Of a DNA stretch of 5,362 nt, positions 1 through 5,362 are shown one piece after another. How positions within the stretch are numbered: the stretch's first letter is position 1; each line of letters begins with the position of its first letter. Below the pieces are notes generated by a model, which was not told the origin of the DNA, searched no databases, and worked only from the letters and a program-made list of their open reading frames with translations. Origin of the DNA: Alphaproteobacteria bacterium (GTDB lineage Bacteria > Pseudomonadota > Alphaproteobacteria > Geminicoccales > Geminicoccaceae); the NCBI GenBank assembly GCA_026982585.1, contig JALSGW010000067.1, positions 1 to 5,362 of the forward strand, given 5' to 3'. The translations under genes and the position numbers were made by a program.

Positions 1-1
1 C

Positions 2-1282
2 GACAAGTCCATTTCCCATCGCGCCCTCATCCTGGCCGCCATGGCCGCCGGCGAGAGCACCATCGCCGGACTGCTCGAGGGCGAGGATGTGATGGCCACG
101 GCCCGCACGCTCCGCGCCCTGGGGGTGTCGGTGGAGCGCACCGGGGAGGGGCTGTGGCGGGTGTCGGGCGTGGGAAGCGGCGGCCTCGCCGAACCCGACA
201 CGGTGCTCGACTGCGGCAACGCCGGCACCCTGGCCCGGCTGCTGTTGGGCGTCCTCGCCGGCCATCCCTTCCGCGCCCTGATCACCGGCGACCCCTCGCT
301 CAGACGGCGGCCCATGGCCCGGGTGGCCGCCCCCCTGCGCATGATGGGCGCCACCATCCATGCCCGCGCCGACGACCGTCTGCCGCTTGCGATCCGGGGC
401 CGCAGCCAGCTCATTCCCATCGCCTGGTCGAGCCCGGTGGCCTCGGCCCAGGTCAAGTCGGCGATCCTGCTCGCGGGCCTGCACGCGCCCGGGGAGACCA
501 CCGTGGTGGAGCCGCTCCCTTCGCGCGATCACACCGAACGCATGCTGGCCGCCCTGGGCGCCGAGGTGGTGTGCCGCAGCGAGCCGGACGGCCGCCATCG
601 GGTCACCCTGCGCGGCTATGCGGAGCTCAGGCCGCGCCCCTTTTTCATCCCCGCAGACCCCTCCTCGGCCGCCTTTCCGCTGGTGGCCGCCCTGTGCCGG
701 CCCGGCTCCGAGGTGATCCTCACCGGGGTCGGCCTCAACCCCACCCGCACCGGGCTGTTCGACGCCCTCGCCCGCATGGGGGCGCGGCTCAGGATCCGCA
801 ACCGCCGCGAGGAAGGCGGCGAGCCCGTGGGGGATCTGGTGGTGCAGGGTTCCGACCTCTCGGGCATCGATCTTTCCGCCGAGATCGCACCCCGCATGAT
901 CGATGAATACCCCATCCTGGCCGTGGCCGCGGCCTGTGCCAAGGGGCAGAGCGTGCTGCGCGGGCTCGGGGAGCTTCGGGTCAAGGAGAGCGATCGGCTG
1001 CAAGCGATGGAATCGGGGCTTCGCGCCTGCGGGGTGCAGGCCCGGGTGGTGGGCGAGGATCTCCACATCGAGGGCACGGGCGGTCGCCCGCCGCCCGGCG
1101 GCGGCCGCATCGATGCCGGGCTCGACCACCGCATCGCCATGAGCTTTCTCGTGCTCGGCGGGCTCGCCCGAAGGCCGGTGCGGGTTAGGGGGGCTGAGAC
1201 CATCCACACCAGCTTCCCCGGTTTCCTCGCGCTCATGAACGGGCTCGGGGCCGAGCTGCGCGCGCTCGAGGAGGAGCCATGA
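2..1282 (+). CDS. aroA: 3-phosphoshikimate 1-carboxyvinyltransferase (EPSP synthase), class II type, 5' partial
   Basis: AroA joins phosphoenolpyruvate to shikimate-3-phosphate to make EPSP, the sixth step of the cytosolic shikimate pathway to chorismate. The reading frame is open from base 2 (DKSISHRA) and ends in TGA at 1280-1282, giving 426 visible residues. Compared with the 455-residue CP4 enzyme as I remember it, roughly 25 N-terminal residues lie upstream of the window, so the ATG at 41 is internal and not the start. Visible signatures are the end of the (G)DKS motif at the edge, GNAGT (215-229), SLRRRPMARV, SAQVK (443-457), RDHTE (524-538), NPTR (737-748), DEYP (902-913), ELRVKESDR (971-997) and DHRIAMSF near the C-terminus. 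The motifs SAQxK, RxHxE and NxTR mark class II enzymes, and the overall resemblance is to Agrobacterium CP4. One difference is Gly (224-226) where CP4 has Ala100. The stop overlaps the cmk start by 4 bp, so the two genes are probably translationally coupled. The family call is secure; the subclass is strong. Confidence 0.97.
   Translation, partial: DKSISHRALILAAMAAGESTIAGLLEGEDVMATARTLRALGVSVERTGEGLWRVSGVGSGGLAEPDTVLDCGNAGTLARLLLGVLAGHPFRALITGDPSLRRRPMARVAAPLRMMGATIHARADDRLPLAIRGRSQLIPIAWSSPVASAQVKSAILLAGLHAPGETTVVEPLPSRDHTERMLAALGAEVVCRSEPDGRHRVTLRGYAELRPRPFFIPADPSSAAFPLVAALCRPGSEVILTGVGLNPTRTGLFDALARMGARLRIRNRREEGGEPVGDLVVQGSDLSGIDLSAEIAPRMIDEYPILAVAAACAKGQSVLRGLGELRVKESDRLQAMESGLRACGVQARVVGEDLHIEGTGGRPPPGGGRIDAGLDHRIAMSFLVLGGLARRPVRVRGAETIHTSFPGFLALMNGLGAELRALEEEP
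1268..1276 (+). promoter_or_regulatory. Ribosome binding site of cmk, inside the aroA 3' end
   Basis: The purine run GAGGAGGAG ends 2 bases before the cmk ATG at 1279, and its internal GGAG copies sit at usable spacing. It also encodes the last residues of AroA (EEEP). Together with the ATGA overlap it supports 1279 as the cmk start and suggests coupled translation. Confidence 0.7.
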
Positions 1283-1968
1283 GCGCTCCGCTGGTGATCG
1301 CCGTGGACGGGCCGGCCGCCTCCGGCAAGACCACCCTTGCAACACGCCTCGCCCGCCACTTCGATCTGCCCTTTCTCGACACCGGACTCCTCTATCGGGC
1401 GGCGGCCTGGCGTCTGCTCTCCTCCGGCCTCGCCGGGGACGACGAGGCGGCGCTGGTGCGGGCGGCACAGGCGGTGCGCCTTCGGGATCTGGAACGTCCG
1501 GAGCTGCTGGCAGAGGCGACCGGTGCCCTGGCCTCCCGGATCGCCGCCCATCCCGCGGTGCGGGAGGCGCTGCTGCCGCTGCAGCGGGCCTTCGCCGCGA
1601 ACCCGAAGGGGGCGGTGCTGGCCGGGCGGGATGTGGGCACCGTGGTCTTTCCCGACGCGCTCGCCAAGATCTTCGTCACCGCAAGCCTCGAGGAGCGGGC
1701 GCGCCGCCGCCTTTGCCAGTTGCGGCGACGGGGTGAAACGCCTATATACGCGCGCGTGCTGGAGGAGCTGCGTGAGCGCGACCGCCGGGATCGGGAGCGA
1801 GCGGTTGCGCCTCTGCGTGCAGCACCGGACGCCCTGCTGTTGGACACCACCTCGCTGGACGAGGCCCAGGCCTTCGATCGGGCCCGGCGGTTCGTGGAAC
1901 AACGGAGGCAGAGCGTCGGCGAGGGCCGCTGGACCGCTTCTCCTCCAAGACCGGACCGACAACCCTAA
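1279..1968 (+). CDS. cmk: Cytidylate kinase (CMP/dCMP kinase)
   Basis: Cmk transfers a phosphate from ATP to CMP or dCMP in the cytosol, recycling pyrimidine nucleotides from RNA turnover and supplying CDP and dCDP. The protein has 229 residues, close to the 227 of E. coli Cmk. The P-loop GPAASGKTT is at residues 11-19. DTGLLYR at 34-40 matches the DTGxxYR nucleotide-binding motif. GRDVGTVVFPDA begins at 116 (R117, D118). The LID-region arginines are in RDRRDRERAVAPL at 167-179, followed by LLDTTSLDEA. These are the expected monophosphate and ATP contacts in the right order. The start at 1279 overlaps the aroA stop (ATGA) and follows a strong purine-rich site; the P-loop begins 10 residues in, as usual. 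The last roughly 20 residues after FVEQRR are Arg/Pro/Ser-rich and look unconserved; their DNA forms the rpsA leader. The aroA-cmk-rpsA order is the classic proteobacterial arrangement. Confidence 0.97.
   Translation: MSAPLVIAVDGPAASGKTTLATRLARHFDLPFLDTGLLYRAAAWRLLSSGLAGDDEAALVRAAQAVRLRDLERPELLAEATGALASRIAAHPAVREALLPLQRAFAANPKGAVLAGRDVGTVVFPDALAKIFVTASLEERARRRLCQLRRRGETPIYARVLEELRERDRRDRERAVAPLRAAPDALLLDTTSLDEAQAFDRARRFVEQRRQSVGEGRWTASPPRPDRQP
1720..1748 (+). promoter_or_regulatory. Candidate sigma70-type promoter inside cmk, upstream of rpsA
   Basis: TTGCGG (1720-1725) and TATATA (1743-1748) are separated by exactly 17 bases, and the second box lies in one of the few AT-rich patches of the window. 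Transcription would begin near 1755 and give a leader of about 260 bases before rpsA. A separate rpsA promoter would make sense, because S1 is needed in far greater amounts than AroA or Cmk, and E. coli rpsA is known to have promoters within the upstream cmk region. Against this, the TATATA bases encode Ile-Tyr in a stretch of Cmk that may be conserved at protein level, and the -35 box matches at only four of six positions (TTGACA). Confidence 0.27.
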
Positions 1969-2002
1969 CCGGCCGCAAGCCCGGACGCGACCGCAGCAAC
2001 CC

Positions 2003-2008
2003 GTGGAG
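2003..2008 (+). promoter_or_regulatory. Ribosome binding site of rpsA
   Basis: GTGGAG, with the core GGAG at 2005-2008, sits 5 bases before the ATG at 2014. It fixes the rpsA start and is the only purine-rich element in an otherwise A/C-rich leader. Its TGGAG (2004-2008) could pair with CTCCA at 1943-1947 in the end of cmk, a 5-bp pairing that might limit access. Confidence 0.6.
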
Positions 2009-2013
2009 TACGA

Positions 2014-3837
2014 ATGAGCGAGACGAGCACCGTCAGCGAAACCCTCACCCCCAGTCGCGAAGAGTTCGCCGCCCTGCTCGAGGAGACGCTGGGGCCCAAG
2101 CCCAAGATCGAAGGCACCGTGGTGCGGGGGCGCGTGGTGGCCATCGACGGCGAGGAGGCGGTCATCGACGTCGGCCTCAAGTCCGAGGGACGCGTGCCGC
2201 TCAAGGAGTTCACCCCGCCCGGCGGCCAGCCCGAGATCCAGGTCGGGGACGTGGTGGAGGTCTACATCGAGCGCTACGAGAACCGCAGCGGCGAGGTGGT
2301 GTTGAGCCGCGACAAGGCCCGCCGCGAGGAATGCTGGAACCGGCTCGAGGAGGCCTACAAGAAGGGCGAGAAGGTGACCGGCGCCATCTTCGGCCGGGTC
2401 AAGGGCGGCTTCGCGGTCGATCTCGGCGGCGCGGTGGCCTTCCTGCCGGGCAGCCAGGTCGACATCCGGCCGATGCGCAACGTCGGCGCGCTGCTCAACA
2501 AGCCCGAGCCCTTCCTGATCCTCAAGATGGACCGGCGCCGCGGCAACATCGTGGTCTCGCGCCGGGCGGTGCTGGAGGAGAGCCGGGCCGAACAGCGCAA
2601 GGAACTGCTCGCCTCCCTGCACGAGGGACAGGTGCTCGAAGGGGTGGTGAAGAACATCACCGAATACGGCGCCTTCGTGGACCTGGGCGGCGTCGACGGG
2701 CTGTTGCACGTGACCGACATCGCCTGGCGCCGCATCAACAACCCGAGCGAGGTGCTCCAGGTCGGACAGACGGTGCGGGTCAAGGTGATCCGCTACAATC
2801 CCGAGACCGGCCGCATCTCCCTGGGCATGAAACAGCTGGAGCCGGATCCCTGGGAGGGGGTGGCGCTCAAATATCCGGTCGGCGCCAAGTTCAAGGGCCG
2901 GGTCACCAACATCACCGACTACGGCGCCTTCGTGGAGCTGGAGCCGGGCGTGGAGGGGCTGATCCACGTCTCGGAGATGAGCTGGACCAAGAAGAACATC
3001 CATCCGAGCAAGATCGTCTCCACCAGCCAGGAGGTGGAGGTGGTGGTGCTGGAGGTGGACGAGGCCAAGCACCGCATCTCCCTCGGCCTCAAGCAGCTCC
3101 TGCCCAACCCCTGGGAGGAGTTCCTGGAGCGCCATCCGGTCGGCTCGGTGGTCGAGGGGGAGGTGAAGAACATCACCGAATTCGGCCTCTTCATCGGCCT
3201 CGAGGGCGATATCGACGGCTTGGTCCACCTCTCGGATCTCAGCTGGACCGAGCCGCCCGAGCAGGCGGTGACCAAGTACCAGAAGGGCCAGCTGGTCAAG
3301 GCGGTGGTGCTCGACGTGGACGTGGAGAAAGAGCGCATCGCCCTGGGCATCAAGCAGCTCGAGGAGGATCCCTTCAAGAAGGCGGTCGAGGGCCTCAAGA
3401 AGGGCGATCGCGTCACCTGCATCATCAAGGCCGTGACCCCGCAGGGGCTCGAGGTGGAGACCGTCTCGGGTGCGGCCGGCTTCATCCGCAAGGCCGAGCT
3501 CGCCAAGGACCGCCGCGAACAGCGGCCCGAACGGTTCGCCGTCGGCGAGAAGGTGGACGCGCTGGTGACCCAGATCGACCACAAGGAACGGCGCCTCGCC
3601 CTGTCCATCAAGCAGCTCGAGATCGAGGAGGAGAAGGCGGCGCTCGAGGCCTTCGGTTCGGCGGACTCCGGCGCCAGCCTGGGCGAGATCCTGGGCGCCG
3701 CGCTGCGCCAGAAACAGGAGGAGCTGGCCCGCAAGCAGGCCGAAGCGGAGCGCGCCGCCCAGAGCCAGGCGGAAGAGGCGGGCGAGGATCAGGCCGGTGG
3801 GAATGCCGCGGGCGAAGGGGCCGACAAGGGGAGCTGA
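2014..3837 (+). CDS. rpsA: 30S ribosomal protein S1
   Basis: S1 binds mRNA on the small ribosomal subunit, helps dock and unfold leaders during initiation, and is usually essential in Gram-negative bacteria. The 607-residue protein contains six S1 (OB-fold) repeats at about residues 34-99, 119-184, 205-273, 290-360, 377-447 and 464-533. Repeats 1 and 2 are the divergent ribosome-binding pair. Repeats 3-5 are the most alike, each carrying a variant of NITEYGAFVDL followed by GLxHVSDxSW. The sixth is more diverged. Residues 548-564 (SADSGASLGEILGAAL) resemble the conserved end of alphaproteobacterial S1. Beyond this lies a tail to 607 rich in Glu, Ala, Gln and Lys, probably helical then disordered. 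It explains why the protein is about 50 residues longer than E. coli S1 (557). The start is fixed by GGAG 5 bases upstream. cmk ends 45 bp before it and gltX begins 40 bp after it. S1 represses its own mRNA in E. coli; whether it does so here is unknown. Confidence 0.98.
   Translation: MSETSTVSETLTPSREEFAALLEETLGPKPKIEGTVVRGRVVAIDGEEAVIDVGLKSEGRVPLKEFTPPGGQPEIQVGDVVEVYIERYENRSGEVVLSRDKARREECWNRLEEAYKKGEKVTGAIFGRVKGGFAVDLGGAVAFLPGSQVDIRPMRNVGALLNKPEPFLILKMDRRRGNIVVSRRAVLEESRAEQRKELLASLHEGQVLEGVVKNITEYGAFVDLGGVDGLLHVTDIAWRRINNPSEVLQVGQTVRVKVIRYNPETGRISLGMKQLEPDPWEGVALKYPVGAKFKGRVTNITDYGAFVELEPGVEGLIHVSEMSWTKKNIHPSKIVSTSQEVEVVVLEVDEAKHRISLGLKQLLPNPWEEFLERHPVGSVVEGEVKNITEFGLFIGLEGDIDGLVHLSDLSWTEPPEQAVTKYQKGQLVKAVVLDVDVEKERIALGIKQLEEDPFKKAVEGLKKGDRVTCIIKAVTPQGLEVETVSGAAGFIRKAELAKDRREQRPERFAVGEKVDALVTQIDHKERRLALSIKQLEIEEEKAALEAFGSADSGASLGEILGAALRQKQEELARKQAEAERAAQSQAEEAGEDQAGGNAAGEGADKGS
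2646..2665 (+). repeat. 20-bp exact direct repeat between S1 domains 3 and 5 (second copy 3162-3181)
   Basis: The 20 bases coding for VKNITE plus flanking bases are identical at 2646-2665 and 3162-3181. Domain 4 shares a further 17 bases with domain 3 (2665-2681 and 2920-2936, encoding YGAFV). These come from duplication of the S1 domain within rpsA plus uniform GC-ending codons, and are not a mobile or regulatory repeat. The 516-bp offset would make an in-frame deletion by recombination possible. Confidence 0.8.
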
Positions 3838-3877
3838 GCTCCCGCGGGCCCGGACAACGGGGCGTGTGTGACCGCGG
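3838..3877 (+). other. rpsA-gltX intergenic spacer without a clear terminator
   Basis: This 40-bp gap contains the palindrome CCCGCGGG (3841-3848) and a short GCCC/GGGC pairing (3848-3851 with 3860-3863), but no T-run follows. I see no convincing intrinsic terminator and no promoter boxes. The Shine-Dalgarno signal for gltX is poor: the nearest purine-rich element, ACGGGG (3857-3862), is 15 bases from the ATG. An in-frame TGA at 3869-3871 rules out any gltX start upstream of 3878. Confidence 0.5.
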
Positions 3878-5224
3878 ATGGCCGCTTCGGTCACCACGCG
3901 CTTCGCACCGAGCCCGACAGGCCACCTCCACCTCGGCAACGCCCGCATCGCGATCATCAACTGCCTGCTCGCCCGCAGGCACCAGGGCCGGTGGCTCCTG
4001 CGCGTGGACGACACCGATCCCGCGCGCAGCCGCGAGGAATTCCTGACCGCGATCTGCGAGGATCTGCGCTGGCTCGATCTTTCCTGGGACGAATGCATCC
4101 GCCAGAGCCGGCGCACCGACCTCTATGCCCAGGCCTTCGCCGAACTCGAAGCCCGGGGACGGGTCTATCCCTGCTACGAGACCCCGGAGGAGCTCGCGCA
4201 GCTGCGCCGCCAACAACAGGAGCGCGGTCTGCCGCCGCGTTACGACCGCCGCGCGCGGGCGCTTTCCGACCAAATGCACCGCGAGCTTGCCCGCTCCGGC
4301 CGCCGTCCCTATTGGCGCTTCCTGCTCGAGGACAGGGAGGTGGCGTTCCGGGACCTGGTCTTCGGCGAGCGGCGCGTCCCGCCCGGCGCCCTGGGCGATC
4401 CGGTGGTGCGGCGCGAGGACGGGGGCTTCACCTATCTCTTCGCCTCGGTGGTGGACGACGTCGCGCTCGGCATCACCCATGTGGTCCGGGGCGAGGATCA
4501 CCTCACCAACACCGCGGCGCAGATCCAGATCTTCGAGGCGCTGGGTGCCGCTCCCCCGCGCTTCGCGCATCTGCCCTTGCTTTTGGATGCGGAGGGCCGG
4601 CCGCTCGCCAAACGGCACGGCGGGCTGACCCTGCGGGAGCTGCGCGCACGGGGCCTCGAGCCTAGGGCGGTGGTGGCGTGGCTGGTGCGTCTCGGCACCG
4701 GACGGAGCGCCGGTCCCGAGGACGACTGGGAGCGGCTGTGCGCCGATCTCGACCTCGCCCGCTACGGCCGCCAGCCGGCCAGGGTGGATCTCGCCGAGCT
4801 CGAGCGGCTGAGCGCCCGGGTGCTGCACCGGCTCTCCTTCGCGGAGGTGCGGCCGCGGCTCGTGGAGCTCGGGCTCGCCGATGCCGATCCCGCCTTCTGG
4901 GCGCTCGTGCGCGGCAATCTTTCCACCCTCGCCGAGGCGCGCGGCTGGTGGCAGGTGGTGCGCGGCGTCATCGAGCCGGTGGTCGTCGATCCCGATCTGC
5001 TGCGGGAGGCGGCGGCGCGGGTGCCGGATCGCATCGCCGATCCCGAGGAGGCCCGGCGCTGGCTTCGAAGCCTCCAGAAGGCCACCGGGCGCCGCGGACG
5101 CGAGTTGTACCGGCCGCTGCGGCTGGCGCTCACCGGGCGCGAACATGGACCGGAGCTCCACCTTCTGCTACCGGAGCTCGGCGCAGAGCGCATCCGCGCG
5201 CGGCTTGAGGGGCGACGGGCCTGA
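3878..5224 (+). CDS. gltX: Glutamyl-tRNA synthetase (class I), alphaproteobacterial type
   Basis: GltX activates glutamate with ATP and loads it on tRNA(Glu) in the cytosol. The protein has 448 residues, slightly shorter than the usual 460-480. The catalytic Rossmann domain opens with TRFAPSPTGHLHLGNAR (residues 7-23; HIGH motif as HLGN, 18-21), then RVDDTDPARS (42-51), GDPVVRREDG (173-182), SVVDD (190-194) and RGEDHLTNT (204-212). The KMSKS-equivalent loop reads PLAKRHGG (242-249), lacking the usual first Lys and the Ser of KLSKR. The helical anticodon-binding region runs from about 300 to the end and includes FWALVRGNL, GWWQVV, and a closing segment with PLRLALTGREHGPEL. This complete C-terminal domain excludes the short GluQ-RS paralogue. 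No zinc-binding Cys cluster like that of E. coli GluRS is apparent. Many alphaproteobacteria have two GltX copies and make Gln-tRNA through GatCAB, so this one could serve tRNA(Glu), tRNA(Gln) or both; the sequence does not decide. The start follows an in-frame TGA by 6 bases. Confidence 0.95.
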   Translation: MAASVTTRFAPSPTGHLHLGNARIAIINCLLARRHQGRWLLRVDDTDPARSREEFLTAICEDLRWLDLSWDECIRQSRRTDLYAQAFAELEARGRVYPCYETPEELAQLRRQQQERGLPPRYDRRARALSDQMHRELARSGRRPYWRFLLEDREVAFRDLVFGERRVPPGALGDPVVRREDGGFTYLFASVVDDVALGITHVVRGEDHLTNTAAQIQIFEALGAAPPRFAHLPLLLDAEGRPLAKRHGGLTLRELRARGLEPRAVVAWLVRLGTGRSAGPEDDWERLCADLDLARYGRQPARVDLAELERLSARVLHRLSFAEVRPRLVELGLADADPAFWALVRGNLSTLAEARGWWQVVRGVIEPVVVDPDLLREAAARVPDRIADPEEARRWLRSLQKATGRRGRELYRPLRLALTGREHGPELHLLLPELGAERIRARLEGRRA

Positions 5225-5231
5225 GGGGGAG
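5225..5231 (+). promoter_or_regulatory. Likely ribosome binding site of cysS
   Basis: GGGGGAG begins directly after the gltX stop codon and lies 11 bases before the cysS ATG at 5243. The spacing is slightly long but usable. With an 18-bp gap and no terminator, cysS is probably translated from the same message as gltX. Confidence 0.5.
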
Positions 5232-5242
5232 CCCACGGGGTC

Positions 5243-5362
5243 ATGAGCCAGGGCCAGCTGGTTTTATACAACAGCCGCACGCGCAGCAAGGAACCCTTCG
5301 CGCCGCTCTTGGCCGATCGGGTGCGCATGTACGTCTGCGGCCCCACCGTCTACCAGCGCATC
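5243..5362 (+). CDS. cysS: Cysteinyl-tRNA synthetase, N-terminal fragment (3' partial)
   Basis: CysS loads cysteine on tRNA(Cys) in the cytosol; it is a class I, zinc-dependent enzyme. Only the first 40 residues are in the window, and the frame is open to the edge. LVLYNSRTRSKEPFAPL (residues 6-22) is the typical opening, followed by VRMYVCGPTVY (27-37). Cys32 corresponds to the first zinc-binding Cys that recognises the cysteine thiol (C28 in E. coli). The HIGH motif is expected just beyond the edge. Position 38 is Gln where Asp is usual (CGPTVYD), a variation I would not over-read. The ATG at 5243 places these motifs at the normal distance from the N-terminus. The gene starts 18 bp after gltX on the same strand and is probably in the same operon. 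Confidence 0.95.
   Translation, partial: MSQGQLVLYNSRTRSKEPFAPLLADRVRMYVCGPTVYQRI

Noticed and set aside
1188..1193. Run of six G in aroA as a possible frameshift site
   Set aside because: The AroA frame continues correctly through it to DHRIAM-downstream residues and the normal C-terminus, so there is no sign of an indel or programmed shift.
3848..3863. Short hairpin after rpsA as an intrinsic terminator
   Set aside because: The stem has only about four contiguous GC pairs (GCCC with GGGC) and is followed by GTGTGTG, with no T-run. It is too weak to call.
2331..4046. A 571-codon + strand frame overlapping rpsA out of frame
   Set aside because: The translation is Gly/Arg/Pro/Ala low complexity typical of a shifted frame in GC-rich DNA, while the rpsA frame here encodes clear S1 repeats.
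616..4116. A 1166-codon open frame on the minus strand spanning parts of aroA, cmk, rpsA and gltX
   Set aside because: Through cmk and rpsA it is codon-for-codon antisense, so it stays open simply because those genes use no TTA, CTA or TCA codons, as expected at this GC content. Its translation is a His/Leu/Asp-rich mirror of the S1 repeats with no recognisable domain, and it crosses four well-supported genes.
3868..4665. A GTG-started frame overlapping gltX
   Set aside because: It is out of frame with gltX and its product is Arg/Pro/Ala-rich low complexity, whereas the ATG at 3878 opens directly into the GluRS catalytic domain.
3608..5161. A 517-codon open frame on the minus strand opposite gltX
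   Set aside because: It is in codon-aligned antisense register with gltX and has the same codon-bias explanation. Its translation is Arg/Pro/Ala-rich with no motif.
5265..5270. TATACA as a -10 box near the cysS start
   Set aside because: No -35-like sequence lies about 17 bases upstream, the position is inside the cysS coding region, and the bases encode the conserved Leu-Tyr-Asn of the protein opening.

Overview
The window is a dense, single-strand run of five housekeeping genes, all on the + strand: aroA (5' end missing), cmk, rpsA, gltX and cysS (3' end missing). The base composition is very GC-rich, by eye around 70%. The proteins point to an alphaproteobacterium, probably of the Rhodospirillales or a similar lineage. 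AroA is a class II, Agrobacterium CP4-like EPSP synthase. S1 carries the SADSGASLG-type C-terminal segment I associate with alphaproteobacterial S1. GltX has the C-terminal half (FWALVRGNL, then GWWQVV) seen in alphaproteobacterial GluRS. This placement is from memory of the families and not from a search.

Layout: 2-1282 is aroA (shikimate pathway, EPSP synthase). It overlaps cmk (1279-1968, CMP kinase) by an ATGA. After 45 bp comes rpsA (2014-3837, ribosomal protein S1 with six S1 repeats and a long charged tail). After 40 bp comes gltX (3878-5224, full-length glutamyl-tRNA synthetase). After 18 bp comes cysS (5243 to the window end, N-terminal 40 residues of cysteinyl-tRNA synthetase). No gap exceeds 45 bp and none holds a T-tracted hairpin, so read-through along all five genes is plausible.

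aroA-cmk-rpsA is a classic proteobacterial order that joins aromatic amino acid synthesis, pyrimidine nucleotide recycling and translation initiation. The less standard part is downstream: two aminoacyl-tRNA synthetase genes follow rpsA where ihfB often sits. The result is a compact translation cluster. A sigma70-like promoter inside cmk and a small possible anti-Shine-Dalgarno pairing ahead of rpsA are the only regulatory candidates, and both are weak.

I found no RNA gene, mobile element, CRISPR array, phage sequence or unknown protein family. Long antisense and out-of-frame reading frames exist, but they are explained by codon bias. I see no new biological system here. The points worth a second look are residue-level variants in AroA and GltX, the S1 tail and the gene order.
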